Source: Thermococcus sp. JdF3
GTDB taxonomy: Archaea; Methanobacteriota_B; Thermococci; Thermococcales; Thermococcaceae
Assembly: GCF_012027495.1 (NCBI RefSeq)
Contig: NZ_SNUK01000001.1
Location: 372,001 to 436,000, forward strand
Direction of reading: 5' to 3'
DNA: 64,000 bases
Numbering within the stretch: position 1 is the first letter of the stretch; every line of letters begins with the position of its first letter. The position numbers were made by a program, and so were the translations under genes. Shown here piece by piece: positions 53,577-61,896 of this stretch. Below the pieces are notes generated by a model. It was not told where the DNA came from. It was given only the letters and a program-made list of their open reading frames with translations, and searched no databases.

Positions 53577-54908
53577 ATGAAGGTCCGCTGTCCGGGCTGC
53601 GGGCGCCTCTATTCTTCCCTTATTCCCCCCGGGTGCTCCTGCGGTGAGCGTCTGGAGATATCCTACGATTACGAGAAAGTTGACCCGTCCGGGTGGCGGA
53701 ACCGTGAACTCGGCGTCTGGAGATACAGGGAGCTTCTGCCGGACGTCCCCGAGGTCGTGAGCCTTCGGGAGGGGGGCACGCCCCTCATAAGGGCCAAACT
53801 CGGCCGCGAGCTTGGACTCAGCGTCTTCATCAAGGACGAGACCCGGAACCCCACCGGCTCCTTCAGGGACCGGCTCGCGACAGTCGCCGTCTCCCATGGC
53901 ATGCCCCACGCAGAAAACGGCTTTGTGGTTGCCAGCAATGGGAACGCCGCTGCGTCCCTTGCCGCGTACGCTGCGAGGGCCGGCAGGTCCGCCTACACCG
54001 TCGTGCCGAAGCTCGTGGAGCAGGGCAAGCTCAATCAGATAGTGGCCCTCGGGGCGAAGATCATACGATACGGGGAGAGCGTGGACGAGGGCATAAGCTA
54101 CGCGGAGGGGCTCGCGGAGGGCAAGGGGCTCTACAACGTCACCCCCGAGAGCAACCTCATCGGCCTGGAGGGTCAGAAGACGCTGGCCTTTGAGCTGTGG
54201 GAGGATCTGAATCCCACGCACGTGGTAGTCCCGACAGGGAGCGGCAGCAACCTTTACAGCATCTACAAAGGCTTTATGGAGCTCATTGAGGTGGGTGCGA
54301 TTGACGAGATGCCGAAGCTGATCGCCGTTCAGGCCGAGAAGTGCTCGCCTATAGCGAGCGAGGTGCTGGGGGTCGAACCCCGGGCCGAGCCGACCAAGGC
54401 GCTGGCCCTCTACGTCAAGAGCCCCGTCATGAAAGAGCTCGCCCTTGAGGCTATACACGCCAGCGGGGGAACGGCGGTTCTCGTCGGTGAGGACGAGCTT
54501 GACCTGGGGCAGCGGCTCCTTGCACGTGAAGGGATATTCGCGGAGTACGCCTCCTCGGTTATCGTTCCGGCACTCCTCAAACTCGCTGAGGAGGGTTATT
54601 TCGAACGTGACGATAGGATAGCCCTTATAGTGACAAGTTCGGGCCTCAAGGGGCATTATTCAGAGAGCAGGGAGAAGTTCAGCGTCGGCGGAACCAAGCT
54701 CGAGATACTGAAGCTGCTGAGCGGGGGGAGCATGTACGGCTATGAGGTGTGGGAGGCGCTGGAGAAGCCTCTCAGGTACCAGGCAGTTTACCAGCACCTT
54801 CGCGAACTCGAGAGCATGGGGCTTATCGAGGAGACCCACAGAAGGGGAAGACGGGTCTATTACGGGCTGACGGAGAGGGGCAGGAGGTTCCTTGAGACCA
54901 TGGGGTAG
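53577..54908 (+). CDS. Threonine synthase-fold protein lacking the PLP lysine, fused to a winged helix
   Basis: A 443-residue two-domain protein. Residues 1-35 hold a zinc ribbon (CPGC, CSC). Residues about 60-360 follow threonine synthase closely (REGGTPLIRAKL, NPTGSF, ASNGNAAASLAAYAARAG, VVPTGSGSNLYS, VTSSGLKGHY). The Schiff-base lysine of SFKDR is arginine (R97, codon AGG), so normal PLP catalysis is not expected, although the phosphate-binding loops remain. Residues about 370-443 form a PadR-like winged helix (MYGYEVWEALEKPL, AVYQHLRELESMGLIE, GRRVYYGLTERGRRFL). It probably senses an amino acid, PLP or phosphohomoserine and binds DNA. It follows fttA after 25 bases. Confidence 0.88.
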   Translation: MKVRCPGCGRLYSSLIPPGCSCGERLEISYDYEKVDPSGWRNRELGVWRYRELLPDVPEVVSLREGGTPLIRAKLGRELGLSVFIKDETRNPTGSFRDRLATVAVSHGMPHAENGFVVASNGNAAASLAAYAARAGRSAYTVVPKLVEQGKLNQIVALGAKIIRYGESVDEGISYAEGLAEGKGLYNVTPESNLIGLEGQKTLAFELWEDLNPTHVVVPTGSGSNLYSIYKGFMELIEVGAIDEMPKLIAVQAEKCSPIASEVLGVEPRAEPTKALALYVKSPVMKELALEAIHASGGTAVLVGEDELDLGQRLLAREGIFAEYASSVIVPALLKLAEEGYFERDDRIALIVTSSGLKGHYSESREKFSVGGTKLEILKLLSGGSMYGYEVWEALEKPLRYQAVYQHLRELESMGLIEETHRRGRRVYYGLTERGRRFLETMG

Positions 54909-54953
54909 AAAGGTTTTAAAGCCCCTTTTAAAAGCTAGTCGTAGGTGAAGAAT

Positions 54954-55322
54954 GTGAAACTGGCTATCGAGCATAAATTTTCACTCACGGTTTATCTCTG
55001 GGGGATCATAACGGGGTTAATCAGCGGAGTGGCCGCGGCAAAGATACAGTACGGGTGGCTCATAGGCCTGGCCCTGTACTTCGTCATCGACAGGTTCGTG
55101 CTCGCGGTCATCAAGGGGCTGCCGCCGGATATACCCGAGGAGCGGGCAGTGCTCAAGAAGGCCTTCTGGGGCTGGGCGCTGTTCTGGCTCTACTTCACGA
55201 TGCTCAGCTATTCACTCATGATCAGCTTTACCCCGCAGTGTTACTCCAATCAGAGCCTGCTGTACAAGATGGTGGTGAACGGGAACGCCACCGTGACCTG
55301 TAACCTGACTTCCGTGGGGTGA
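54954..55322 (+). CDS. Hypothetical membrane protein (122 aa)
   Basis: A 122-residue protein with about three hydrophobic helices (VYLWGIITGLISGVAAAKI, GWLIGLALYFVIDRFVLAVI, AFWGWALFWLYFTMLSYSLM) and a polar tail with two cysteines and N-x-S/T sites (CYSNQS, NGNATVTCNLTS) that would be outside the cell. The GTG at 54954 follows AGGTGAAGAAT. A TATA-like GGTTTTAAAG lies at about 54911. It ends four bases before rpiA, so the two are co-transcribed. No family recognised. Confidence 0.7.
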   Translation: MKLAIEHKFSLTVYLWGIITGLISGVAAAKIQYGWLIGLALYFVIDRFVLAVIKGLPPDIPEERAVLKKAFWGWALFWLYFTMLSYSLMISFTPQCYSNQSLLYKMVVNGNATVTCNLTSVG

Positions 55323-55326
55323 TTGT

Positions 55327-56010
55327 ATGGAGGAACTCAAAAGGTCCGTCGCGAGGGAGGCGCTGAAGTTCATCGAGGACGACATGATAGTCGGCCTCGG
55401 CACCGGCTCGACCACGGCCTACTTCATCGAGTACCTCGGCAAGCTCATCATGGAGGAGGAGCTTGAGGACGTCTACGGCGTCCCGACTTCGTATCAGGCG
55501 AGGCTCCTGGCCCTCGAGAACGGCGTACCCGTTGTCGGCCTGGACGAGGTCGATGCGATTGATATAGCCGTCGACGGCGCCGACGAGGTTGACCCCCACC
55601 TCAACCTCATCAAAGGACGCGGTGCCGCCCTGACGATGGAGAAGATAATCGAGTACCGGGCAGGGACTTTCCTCGTCCTCGTTGACGAGAGCAAGCTCGT
55701 CGAGAGGCTTGGCCAGAGGATGCCCGTTCCCATCGAGGTCATCCCGGCTGCATGGCGCGCCATAGCGGAGGAGATAGAGGTCTTCAACGCCACCGCCGAG
55801 CTGAGGATGGCGAGCAAGAAGGACGGGCCGGTTGTTACGGACAACGGCAACTTCATCCTCGACGCCAGGTTCCACCGCATAGACGACCCGCTTGACCTGG
55901 AGATAGAGCTCAACAACATCCCGGGCGTCGTTGAGAACGGCATCTTTGCGGACATAGCCGACATAGTCCTCGTCGGCACGAGGGAAGGCGTCAAGAGGCT
56001 CGAGCGCTGA
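55327..56010 (+). CDS. rpiA: Ribose-5-phosphate isomerase A
   Basis: A 227-residue RpiA interconverting ribose 5-phosphate and ribulose 5-phosphate. Motifs are GLGTGSTTAYFIEYL near residue 25, DIAVDGADEVDPHLNLIKGR with the catalytic aspartates near residue 85, GAALTMEKII, LVDESKLVERLG and VTDNGNFILDARF. In Thermococcales, which lack the oxidative pentose pathway, it works with the ribulose monophosphate route. Co-transcribed with the membrane protein before it. Confidence 0.96.
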   Translation: MEELKRSVAREALKFIEDDMIVGLGTGSTTAYFIEYLGKLIMEEELEDVYGVPTSYQARLLALENGVPVVGLDEVDAIDIAVDGADEVDPHLNLIKGRGAALTMEKIIEYRAGTFLVLVDESKLVERLGQRMPVPIEVIPAAWRAIAEEIEVFNATAELRMASKKDGPVVTDNGNFILDARFHRIDDPLDLEIELNNIPGVVENGIFADIADIVLVGTREGVKRLER

Positions 56011-56166
56011 AGTTTTCCTTTCTGCCGCTCTGTTTTGGTTCTCCCGTTGTCGCCATCTTGCGTGTTCTAATATTTGGGCGCTTATTCAAAGAGAAACCAC
56101 TCATGAACTTGCACTTCGGGGGGAGCTACAAACTTTGATGAACCTTTTCGCCAGAAAAGTTTCCTA

Positions 56167-56244
56167 TGGTGGGGCCGCCGAGATTCGAACTCGGGTCCCC
56201 GGCTCCCGAAGCCGGAAGGATAGGCCAAGCTACCCCACGGCCCC
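56167..56244 (-). tRNA. tRNA-Pro (anticodon CGG)
   Basis: Minus strand: acceptor GGGGCCG pairs with CGGCCCC, anticodon stem CCGGC/GCCGG closes TTCGGGA (anticodon CGG), T-arm GAGTTCGAATCTC, encoded CCA at 56167-56169. Its acceptor and anticodon stems equal those of tRNA-Pro(GGG) at 1382. Confidence 0.97.
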
Positions 56245-56318
56245 ACTGCCCGCTCTTAAGGACTTCGCAGTGTTTATAAAGTTTACGGATGTATTCAGGT
56301 GCACCGGAGGGAAGGGCG

Positions 56319-57377
56319 GTGAAGGTTTCTGTAATCATCCCGACGTACAATGAGAGAGACAACCTTGCGGAGCTTTTTGAAAGGATAGACGGGGCCCTGA
56401 AGGGCTACAACTACGAAATCATCGTCGTTGACGACGACTCCCCCGATGGGACATGGGAGTTCGCCGAGAGCCTGGCGGAGAAGTACCCGGTTAAGGTTAT
56501 CCGCAGGACCGAGAAAAAGGGGCTCTCCTCCGCGGTTATCAGGGGCTTCAGAGAAGCCGCCGGCGACATCTTCGTCGTTATGGACGCCGACCTGCAGCAC
56601 CCTCCGGAGGTTATTCCGGAACTCTTGAACGCCATTGAAAAAGGAGCCGACGTTGCCATAGCGAGCAGATACGTTCCTGGCGGCGGCGTTAAGAACTGGT
56701 ACTGGTACAGAAGGCTCATATCGAAGGGCGCGATAATGATAGGCCGCCTGGCGCTTCCAAAGATACGGGACGTCAAGGACCCGGTGAGCGGCTTTTTCGC
56801 CCTCAGAAGGGAGGTCCTTGAGGGGATCGAGCTCAATCCAATAGGCTTCAAAATACTCATGGAGATTCTCATAAAAGGTAGATACAGGGAAGTCAGGGAG
56901 GTTCCCTTCACCTTCGGCCTGAGGCACGCCGGCGAGAGCAAACTGGGAACGAAGACCATGGTGAACTACCTCAAGCACGTTTACAGGCTCATGCGCTGGG
57001 AGGGTGAGCTTGACAGGCTCATCAAGTTCACCCTCGTTGGCCTCTCGGGTGTCGTCGTGAACGAGGGCTTTCTGTGGGCCTTCGTGAACTTCCTCGGCTG
57101 GGACAAGATACTCGCCAACATCCCGGCGACCGAGCTGGCGATACTCAACAACTTCACCTGGAACGACCTATGGACTTTCAGGGACCTCAAGAGAAAGCCC
57201 CTCTGGAGGAGGCTCGCCACATTCCACGTCGCTGCCCTCACGGGCGCCCTCGTTCAGTGGGTCATCTACGCGGGTCTTGTCTATCTGGGCATGAACTACC
57301 TCGTCGCGAACCTCATCGGTATAGTGGTTTCCTTCATCGTCCGCTTCATCGTTAACCGGCACGTTACGTGGGGCTGA
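56319..57377 (+). CDS. Dolichol-phosphate mannosyltransferase-like (GT2 plus GtrA domain)
   Basis: A 352-residue glycosyltransferase. Residues about 1-225 are a GT2 domain (VSVIIPTYNERDNLAELF, VDDDSPDGTWE, the DxD-type VVMDADLQHPPEVI, DPVSGFFALRREV). Residues about 230-352 are a GtrA-like domain with four membrane helices (FTLVGLSGVVVNEGFLWAFV and following). It makes dolichol-phosphate sugars as donors for N-glycosylation and shows close likeness to the P. furiosus DPMS. It starts at the GTG in GGCGGTGAAGG, behind GGAGGGAAG. Confidence 0.92.
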   Translation: MKVSVIIPTYNERDNLAELFERIDGALKGYNYEIIVVDDDSPDGTWEFAESLAEKYPVKVIRRTEKKGLSSAVIRGFREAAGDIFVVMDADLQHPPEVIPELLNAIEKGADVAIASRYVPGGGVKNWYWYRRLISKGAIMIGRLALPKIRDVKDPVSGFFALRREVLEGIELNPIGFKILMEILIKGRYREVREVPFTFGLRHAGESKLGTKTMVNYLKHVYRLMRWEGELDRLIKFTLVGLSGVVVNEGFLWAFVNFLGWDKILANIPATELAILNNFTWNDLWTFRDLKRKPLWRRLATFHVAALTGALVQWVIYAGLVYLGMNYLVANLIGIVVSFIVRFIVNRHVTWG

Positions 57378-57473
57378 GCTTGTGGCGGTTGCAAGAGTTT
57401 GTTCTTTTTCCAATTTAGCTGCCCACATGCTTAAATATACCCTCCGTTTATTACCCAATGGGAGGTGAGTCCG

Positions 57474-58187
57474 ATGTACGTTGGTGAGCTCCTTAAGAGC
57501 CTCGATAGGGCCTCATCCGGCGTCCCCGGACTGGATGATCTAATCGGTGGGGGGTTTCTTCCGGGAAGAGTTTACCTCGTGGTCGGTCCCCCTGGTAGCG
57601 GTAAGACAACCCTGGGTATCCAGTTTTTGATGAGTGGGGTGAAAAACGGTGAGAAGGGTCTCTTCGTGTCTCTGTTTGAGAATCCCCAGCTGATAACTCA
57701 GGACATGCTCCGCTACAACTTTGGGCTGCTCGGTCATGTTCAGGCCAAAAAAATTGTTTTCAGTGACTTTGGGCAAATCCTGTTCGGGGCAGGTAGGAAG
57801 TTTGCCTGGGACGAACTCCTGAGGTCCCTGCTGGAGATAATCCGCAAAGAGGAAGCGAAGCGGGTTGTCATAGATTCATTCAATTCCCTGGAGTACTCGG
57901 TGGTGGATCCGGAGAACAAGAGGATGGCGCTGGGCAAGCTCATGCGCAAGCTGCATGAACTCGACGTGACGACACTTATAACCTCCGAAATGATGAGTTC
58001 CGAGAGCTATACCGATGAGTACTACCTCGCCGATGGTGTTATCGTCCTCCACCACTTCATGCGCAATTTCCAGATGGTGCGGGCGCTGCAGGTTCTCAAA
58101 ATGCGCGGAGTTCCCCACGACAGCAACCTGAAAAGAATACGCTTTACGGAGGATGGCATCAGAGTTTATCCGGAGGCCCCGTTCTGA
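57474..58187 (+). CDS. KaiC-like (RecA-superfamily) ATPase
   Basis: A 237-residue single-domain KaiC-type ATPase. It starts with SSGVPGLDDLIGGGFLPGRV; Walker A is VGPPGSGKTTLG (residues 38-49), the catalytic region FVSLFENPQLITQDM keeps one glutamate of the usual pair, and Walker B is RVVIDSFNSLEYSVV. Such proteins are common in Thermococcales, and their clients are largely unknown. The ATG at 57474 follows GGAGGTGAGTCCG. The next gene starts 9 bases after its stop, forming a clear operon. Confidence 0.88.
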   Translation: MYVGELLKSLDRASSGVPGLDDLIGGGFLPGRVYLVVGPPGSGKTTLGIQFLMSGVKNGEKGLFVSLFENPQLITQDMLRYNFGLLGHVQAKKIVFSDFGQILFGAGRKFAWDELLRSLLEIIRKEEAKRVVIDSFNSLEYSVVDPENKRMALGKLMRKLHELDVTTLITSEMMSSESYTDEYYLADGVIVLHHFMRNFQMVRALQVLKMRGVPHDSNLKRIRFTEDGIRVYPEAPF

Positions 58188-58196
58188 GGTGGTACC

Positions 58197-58628
58197 ATGG
58201 GGAAGCGGGATGCAAAACGGCTCGTGAAAGAGGCCTATGAGTTCGGATACTTCGTGGGTTACAAAGGACACAGTGACTGGGCAGAATGGGTCAGAAGCAC
58301 AAAGGAGGATCTGTACGCCCGCGCTGAGGAATTGGGTGTGTACCAGCTGGTCAAGGAGGCCTATGGCAGGGGCAGGATTGAGGGTGCCAAAAGGCGCGAG
58401 GAGGAGATACACTTAAGTCTCATTGAGAAGGGCAGGATAGAGGGTGAGCGGGAAGAAAAACCCCTTAAGCCTGCCCCTCCGGAGGAAGAGCGCACCGAAG
58501 AGGAAACAATGCGCGTTGAGTTCGCCAGGTTCATTGAAACGACGCGGATTCTCACGCCCCCCGACCTCCTTGACAGCCTGAGGTTTGTCAAACCTCCCAA
58601 GATGCTCCATCTGGGTGATAAGGAATGA
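58197..58628 (+). CDS. Hypothetical charged protein, partner of KaiC-like ATPase
   Basis: A 143-residue, highly charged protein. The first 80 residues are helical with a twofold internal likeness (LVKEAYEFGYFVGYKG and LVKEAYGRGRIEGAKR), then a proline/glutamate-rich hinge (PLKPAPPEEERTEEE) and a C-terminal amphipathic stretch (FARFIETTRILTPPDLLDSL). Its place between the KaiC-like ATPase and the peptidase, with a four-base overlap with the latter (58625-58628), suggests that it links the two or regulates the ATPase. No family recognised. Confidence 0.7.
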   Translation: MGKRDAKRLVKEAYEFGYFVGYKGHSDWAEWVRSTKEDLYARAEELGVYQLVKEAYGRGRIEGAKRREEEIHLSLIEKGRIEGEREEKPLKPAPPEEERTEEETMRVEFARFIETTRILTPPDLLDSLRFVKPPKMLHLGDKE

Positions 58629-60313
58629 GACGTTTCCTGAAGGAAGCCGAGGTTTTTGATCCGAACAACGTGCTGCACTACATCGCTGAGATAAGCCAGT
58701 TCCACCGCATACAGGGCTCGAAGGAGCTCCCTGAGGCGGTCCGCTTCATACTGGAGGAGCTCCGCATCTGGGGGATCGGCGCGAACCTCTACGAGGAGAC
58801 CTACGACGGCGAGAGCAGGTACCTGACGCTCAAGTCGCCGATAGCCTGGGACGTCGTTAGGGGTGCCGTTGAGGTTCTCGGCAGGACCCTGACCACAGCG
58901 GGCACTCCCCTGGTGGTCATGGCCCATTCCCCCAGCGGGAGTGCAGAGGGTGAGGTCGTTCACGTTGCCCGGGAGGAGGACTGGAAAAAAGCGCGGGGCA
59001 GGATAGTACTGGTGGGACGCGAGTGGAGGGACGCCTACCGCAGGGCCAACGAGATGGGGGCGGTCGGCTTCATAGCCTACCGTGAGGGTACCGGGGAAGA
59101 GGTGCCCTACATAGGGCTCTTCCTCACAAAGGACGACCTTGAATGGGCCAGGATTCCCGCGGTGGCCGTCCCCGAGACCCTGGCCAGGAAAATCATCGGA
59201 AAGCTGAACTCGGGGGAGAGCGTGAGTGCGAGGATTGAGGTTGAGACGATGATAAACGAGCGCCAGGTCCTTCCGATCCTCTACGCCGAGATTGGGAGGC
59301 CGCCGTTCCTTCTGTTCACCGCCCACATCTGCCACCCGAAGCCGGGGGCGAACGACAACGCGAGCGGCAGCGCGATGCTGATGGAGCTGGCGCGCGTTCT
59401 GTCCCGCCTCTACGATGATTCATTCCGCTTTGGCTTCGCGTTTCTATGGGTTCCTGAATACTACGGAACGCAGGCATTCATCGAGCGCCACGCCGACGTG
59501 GGGAAGTACTACGCGGCCATAAACCTCGACATGGTGGCGGGCAGTCCGGACAGGGCCGGCTCGACGATAATGCTGGTTAGAACCCCCGTCTCCCGTTTCT
59601 CGGTGGTCTCGGGGATCCTCGAGTACTACCTCGACCTGGCGAACGAGGCTGGAAAAAGCTTCTCGGGGAGCCCGCTGCCCAGGCTCAGAGTGAAGAGCTT
59701 CCCGTACGAGATGGGCAGCGACCACGATGTCTTCAACTTCTTCGGAATCCCGGGAACGATGCCCATAACCTGGCCCGACCGCTTCTACCACTCCAGCGGG
59801 GACACCATCGATAAGGTCAGCAGGGAGAGCGTTGAGGTCATTGGGAGGGCCGTCCTCGCGACCGCCCTGGCCCTTGCGAAGGGTGATGGGGAGGAGCTCC
59901 AGCGCTTTGCGCGTGGATACGCCATGAAATACCTGGGTGAGCTATCGAGGGAGAGAAAAACGGACGAGGTTGAGCGCCTTGTGATGACGGGCCTCGCCAG
60001 GGACTCGCGGTTCCTGGGCATTGAGAGCGGCCACAGGTTTGAGCCGGAGCCCTGGCTGACATGGAAGGTCAGGGGCTTACTGTCGGAGCGCCTCATAAGG
60101 GAGGCCGACGAAAAGCTCGCCGAGGAGTTCGGTTCGCTGACCCGGGACCGGCGGGTTCTGGTACATCTCCATGAACTGCTGATGCTCGCGGAACTACTTC
60201 CCAGGGAGCGGGCCTTTGAGGCGCTCAGGGAGGAGTACGGGGAAATCGATGAAGAAAAGCTGGAAAAGCTCGTGGGAATCCTGGAGGCTGTGGGAATCGT
60301 GGAGCGGGCTTAG
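58625..60313 (+). CDS. M28-type metallopeptidase
   Basis: A 562-residue aminopeptidase-like protein. A PA-like insertion lies at residues about 70-200; the M28 zinc site is read as FTAHICHPKPGANDNASGSA (histidine and bridging aspartate), WVPEYYGTQAF (glutamate), INLDMVAGSP (aspartate) and ITWPDRFYHSSGDT (histidine). The C-terminal 150 residues are helical. No signal peptide, so it is cytoplasmic and likely an aminopeptidase for peptide utilisation. Its gene overlaps the preceding hypothetical by four bases and the convergent regulator gene at the end by four. Confidence 0.85.
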   Translation: MRRFLKEAEVFDPNNVLHYIAEISQFHRIQGSKELPEAVRFILEELRIWGIGANLYEETYDGESRYLTLKSPIAWDVVRGAVEVLGRTLTTAGTPLVVMAHSPSGSAEGEVVHVAREEDWKKARGRIVLVGREWRDAYRRANEMGAVGFIAYREGTGEEVPYIGLFLTKDDLEWARIPAVAVPETLARKIIGKLNSGESVSARIEVETMINERQVLPILYAEIGRPPFLLFTAHICHPKPGANDNASGSAMLMELARVLSRLYDDSFRFGFAFLWVPEYYGTQAFIERHADVGKYYAAINLDMVAGSPDRAGSTIMLVRTPVSRFSVVSGILEYYLDLANEAGKSFSGSPLPRLRVKSFPYEMGSDHDVFNFFGIPGTMPITWPDRFYHSSGDTIDKVSRESVEVIGRAVLATALALAKGDGEELQRFARGYAMKYLGELSRERKTDEVERLVMTGLARDSRFLGIESGHRFEPEPWLTWKVRGLLSERLIREADEKLAEEFGSLTRDRRVLVHLHELLMLAELLPRERAFEALREEYGEIDEEKLEKLVGILEAVGIVERA

Positions 60314-60654
60314 TTTCTGCTGGATTTGGAGCCGCTTTTCAACTCCTGCTCCAGCTCGTTTATTCTCTTTACGAGGCTCTGCTTGATGTTTTCAAGGACC
60401 TCGCTCGGGGAAACTGCGCTGTACGTGTAGCCGAGCCAGCCCTGCTCGATGAGGGTTCTCCTCAGAATGCCCCTCCGGTAGAGGCTGAGCACGTGCTCTC
60501 TGACCGAGCGTTCGCTTATCCCGAGCTCCCTCTGTATCTCTGTTATCCTCATAGGTTCCTTTTTGTCGAGCAGAAGCCGGTAAATCCTCAGTTCGGTCTT
60601 TTTGACCCCAAGGGAACGAAGCAGCGCCTCAAGCTTTTCGTAGACATCACTCAT
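60310..60654 (-). CDS. Winged helix-turn-helix regulator
   Basis: A 114-residue protein starting MSDVYEKLEALLRSLGVKK, with the winged-helix segment ELRIYRLLLDKKEPMRITEI, LGISERSVREHVLSLYRRGI, and a C-terminal coiled coil (VLENIKQSLVKRINELEQEL) for dimerisation. It resembles the N-terminal part of TrmB-family regulators without a sugar-binding domain. The ATG at 60654 follows AGGTGAGCGGG. TATA-like TTTATAACC lies upstream near 60710. Target unknown; the adjacent peptidase operon is a candidate. Confidence 0.82.
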   Translation of the reverse strand: MSDVYEKLEALLRSLGVKKTELRIYRLLLDKKEPMRITEIQRELGISERSVREHVLSLYRRGILRRTLIEQGWLGYTYSAVSPSEVLENIKQSLVKRINELEQELKSGSKSSRN

Positions 60655-60741
60655 CCCGCTCACCTGATATGTCCATTTTCCCACCTATGAAGGATTATTT
60701 TCATATGGGTTATAAACTTTGCCCGCGATGTTTGGAACCCC

Positions 60742-61392
60742 TCATCGGAGGTTCACCCTGCCCAGGTAAATTCCCTCCGGGAGGAACAGCTCCACCGAGC
60801 CAACTCCTTTCAGAAACGGCACCATTCTTATTCCGTCCCCCACGTTGAAGCCCTCTATGAAAGGGTTTATCGTGGGCAGTATAAGGAACTTCCCGGAGCG
60901 GACGAAGACCTTTATCTTCCTCGAAACACCGCCCCTTTTGAGGGTGTACGCGGGATGGATGTGGCCGAGGTACGCCTCCTCGAACTCTACCCCGGGCAGT
61001 CCGGTGTGGCCGTGGAGGAAGAGCCTGTCGTCCACCAGCAGGTGGTCGGTCACCTCGACGTGGGGGAACTTCCCGGCGACCTCCTCTATCCTCCCGTCGT
61101 GGTTTCCCTTCGTCACAATCGTTGGAATTTCCCTGATGTCTGAGAAGAATCCCATGAGGAGGCGCTTCACAGTGAAGCTCATACCTATCGGCTCTTTAAG
61201 GTCTCCAAGGATTATCAGGAGGTCAGGGTCCGTTTCGGATATGAACCCGGCCAGCTGTTCCTCGAAGCGCGTTCTTACCCTCAGCCCGCGCGACAGCTCG
61301 AAACCTATGTGAGGATCCGCTATAAGAAGCGTCCTCCCGCGGGAGGTCTCAATCTCCAGTGAGAGGCTCTCGAAGTCCTTAAAAGAGTGCAT
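60742..61392 (-). CDS. Metallophosphoesterase
   Basis: Calcineurin-like phosphoesterase of 216 residues. All five metal motifs are visible: LLIADPHIG (D-x-H), IILGDLKEP (G-D), VTKGNHDGR (G-N-H-D), FLHGHTG and YLGHIHPAY (G-H-x-H). It resembles archaeal proteins often annotated as predicted phosphoesterases or DNA-repair-associated; the substrate is unknown. The ATG at 61392 follows GGTGGTTCC. It lies 35 bases downstream of the L41e gene on the same strand, so it could be co-transcribed with it. Confidence 0.88.
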   Translation of the reverse strand: MHSFKDFESLSLEIETSRGRTLLIADPHIGFELSRGLRVRTRFEEQLAGFISETDPDLLIILGDLKEPIGMSFTVKRLLMGFFSDIREIPTIVTKGNHDGRIEEVAGKFPHVEVTDHLLVDDRLFLHGHTGLPGVEFEEAYLGHIHPAYTLKRGGVSRKIKVFVRSGKFLILPTINPFIEGFNVGDGIRMVPFLKGVGSVELFLPEGIYLGRVNLR

Positions 61393-61427
61393 GGAACCAC
61401 CGAAAACGGTGGAGAAAAGGAGGAGCA

Positions 61428-61541
61428 TCAGATGAGTCCGCGCTCCTTCCTGCGCTGCCTCTTGAGTCTCCTGACCCTCTTCTTGATCCACTTCCACCTC
61501 ATTCTTCCCTTCTTCTTCCACTTCCTCGGGCGCCTCTTCAT
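61428..61541 (-). CDS. rpl41e: Ribosomal protein L41e (eL41), 37 aa
   Basis: A 37-residue, extremely basic peptide starting [18 protein letters not shown] and ending [14 protein letters not shown]. This is the eL41 protein, a single helix bridging the ribosomal subunits, routinely missed in annotation because of its length. The ATG at 61541 follows GGGGTGATGATC; an in-frame ATG two codons upstream is part of that spacer. The leader consists of a perfect hairpin at 61550-61570. Confidence 0.92.
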   Translation of the reverse strand: MKRRPRKWKKKGRMRWKWIKKRVRRLKRQRRKERGLI

Positions 61542-61549
61542 GATCATCA

Positions 61550-61570
61550 CCCCTGAGTTTCTCTCAGGGG
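61550..61570 (-). promoter_or_regulatory. Leader hairpin of the L41e gene
   Basis: On the minus strand CCCCTGAG-AGAAA-CTCAGGGG forms a perfect eight-pair stem with a five-base loop. Its right arm contains the GGGG of the ribosome binding site (GGGGTGA). The TATA element (CTTAAAAAGG, about 61587-61596) predicts transcription starting at about 61567-61570, so the mRNA begins with this hairpin. It could hide the ribosome binding site and control synthesis of L41e. Confidence 0.65.
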
Positions 61571-61896
61571 TTAGCTCCGGAGGTTCCTTTTTAAGCTTTT
61601 CCGTGGGGAAGGGTCGGTACTTTTCGTACGGCTAAAAAGGTGCATGGACACCCGTAAGCGGGGAAAACGGCACGGGAGAGAGGGTTTCCGGTTCTTCAAT
61701 TTCTCGCCGGTTTGTGTCCTTGTTATGGCAAGTAGGAAGTCTAAAATGGGCGCTGGCATGTATGCGTTGCTGTTGATATCGCAATCATGTTTTGGTGCCG
61801 TTTGGAGTGATTTACATCCTGTTGCTGTGGTATGCTTCCTGGAAATCCATCCGCTAACCTTATCAACTTCTCAGCCCAACACCGAACGGTGATGGC
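61571..61896. other. Intergenic region without a gene
   Basis: Holds the L41e promoter (about 61587-61596, minus strand) and, at its end, the promoter of the nitrilase gene (about 61855-61863, CTAACCTTATC). The rest is irregular sequence; an open stretch on the plus strand (61644-61892) lacks a ribosome binding site and has no coding-like composition. No repeat or hairpin stands out. Confidence 0.5.
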
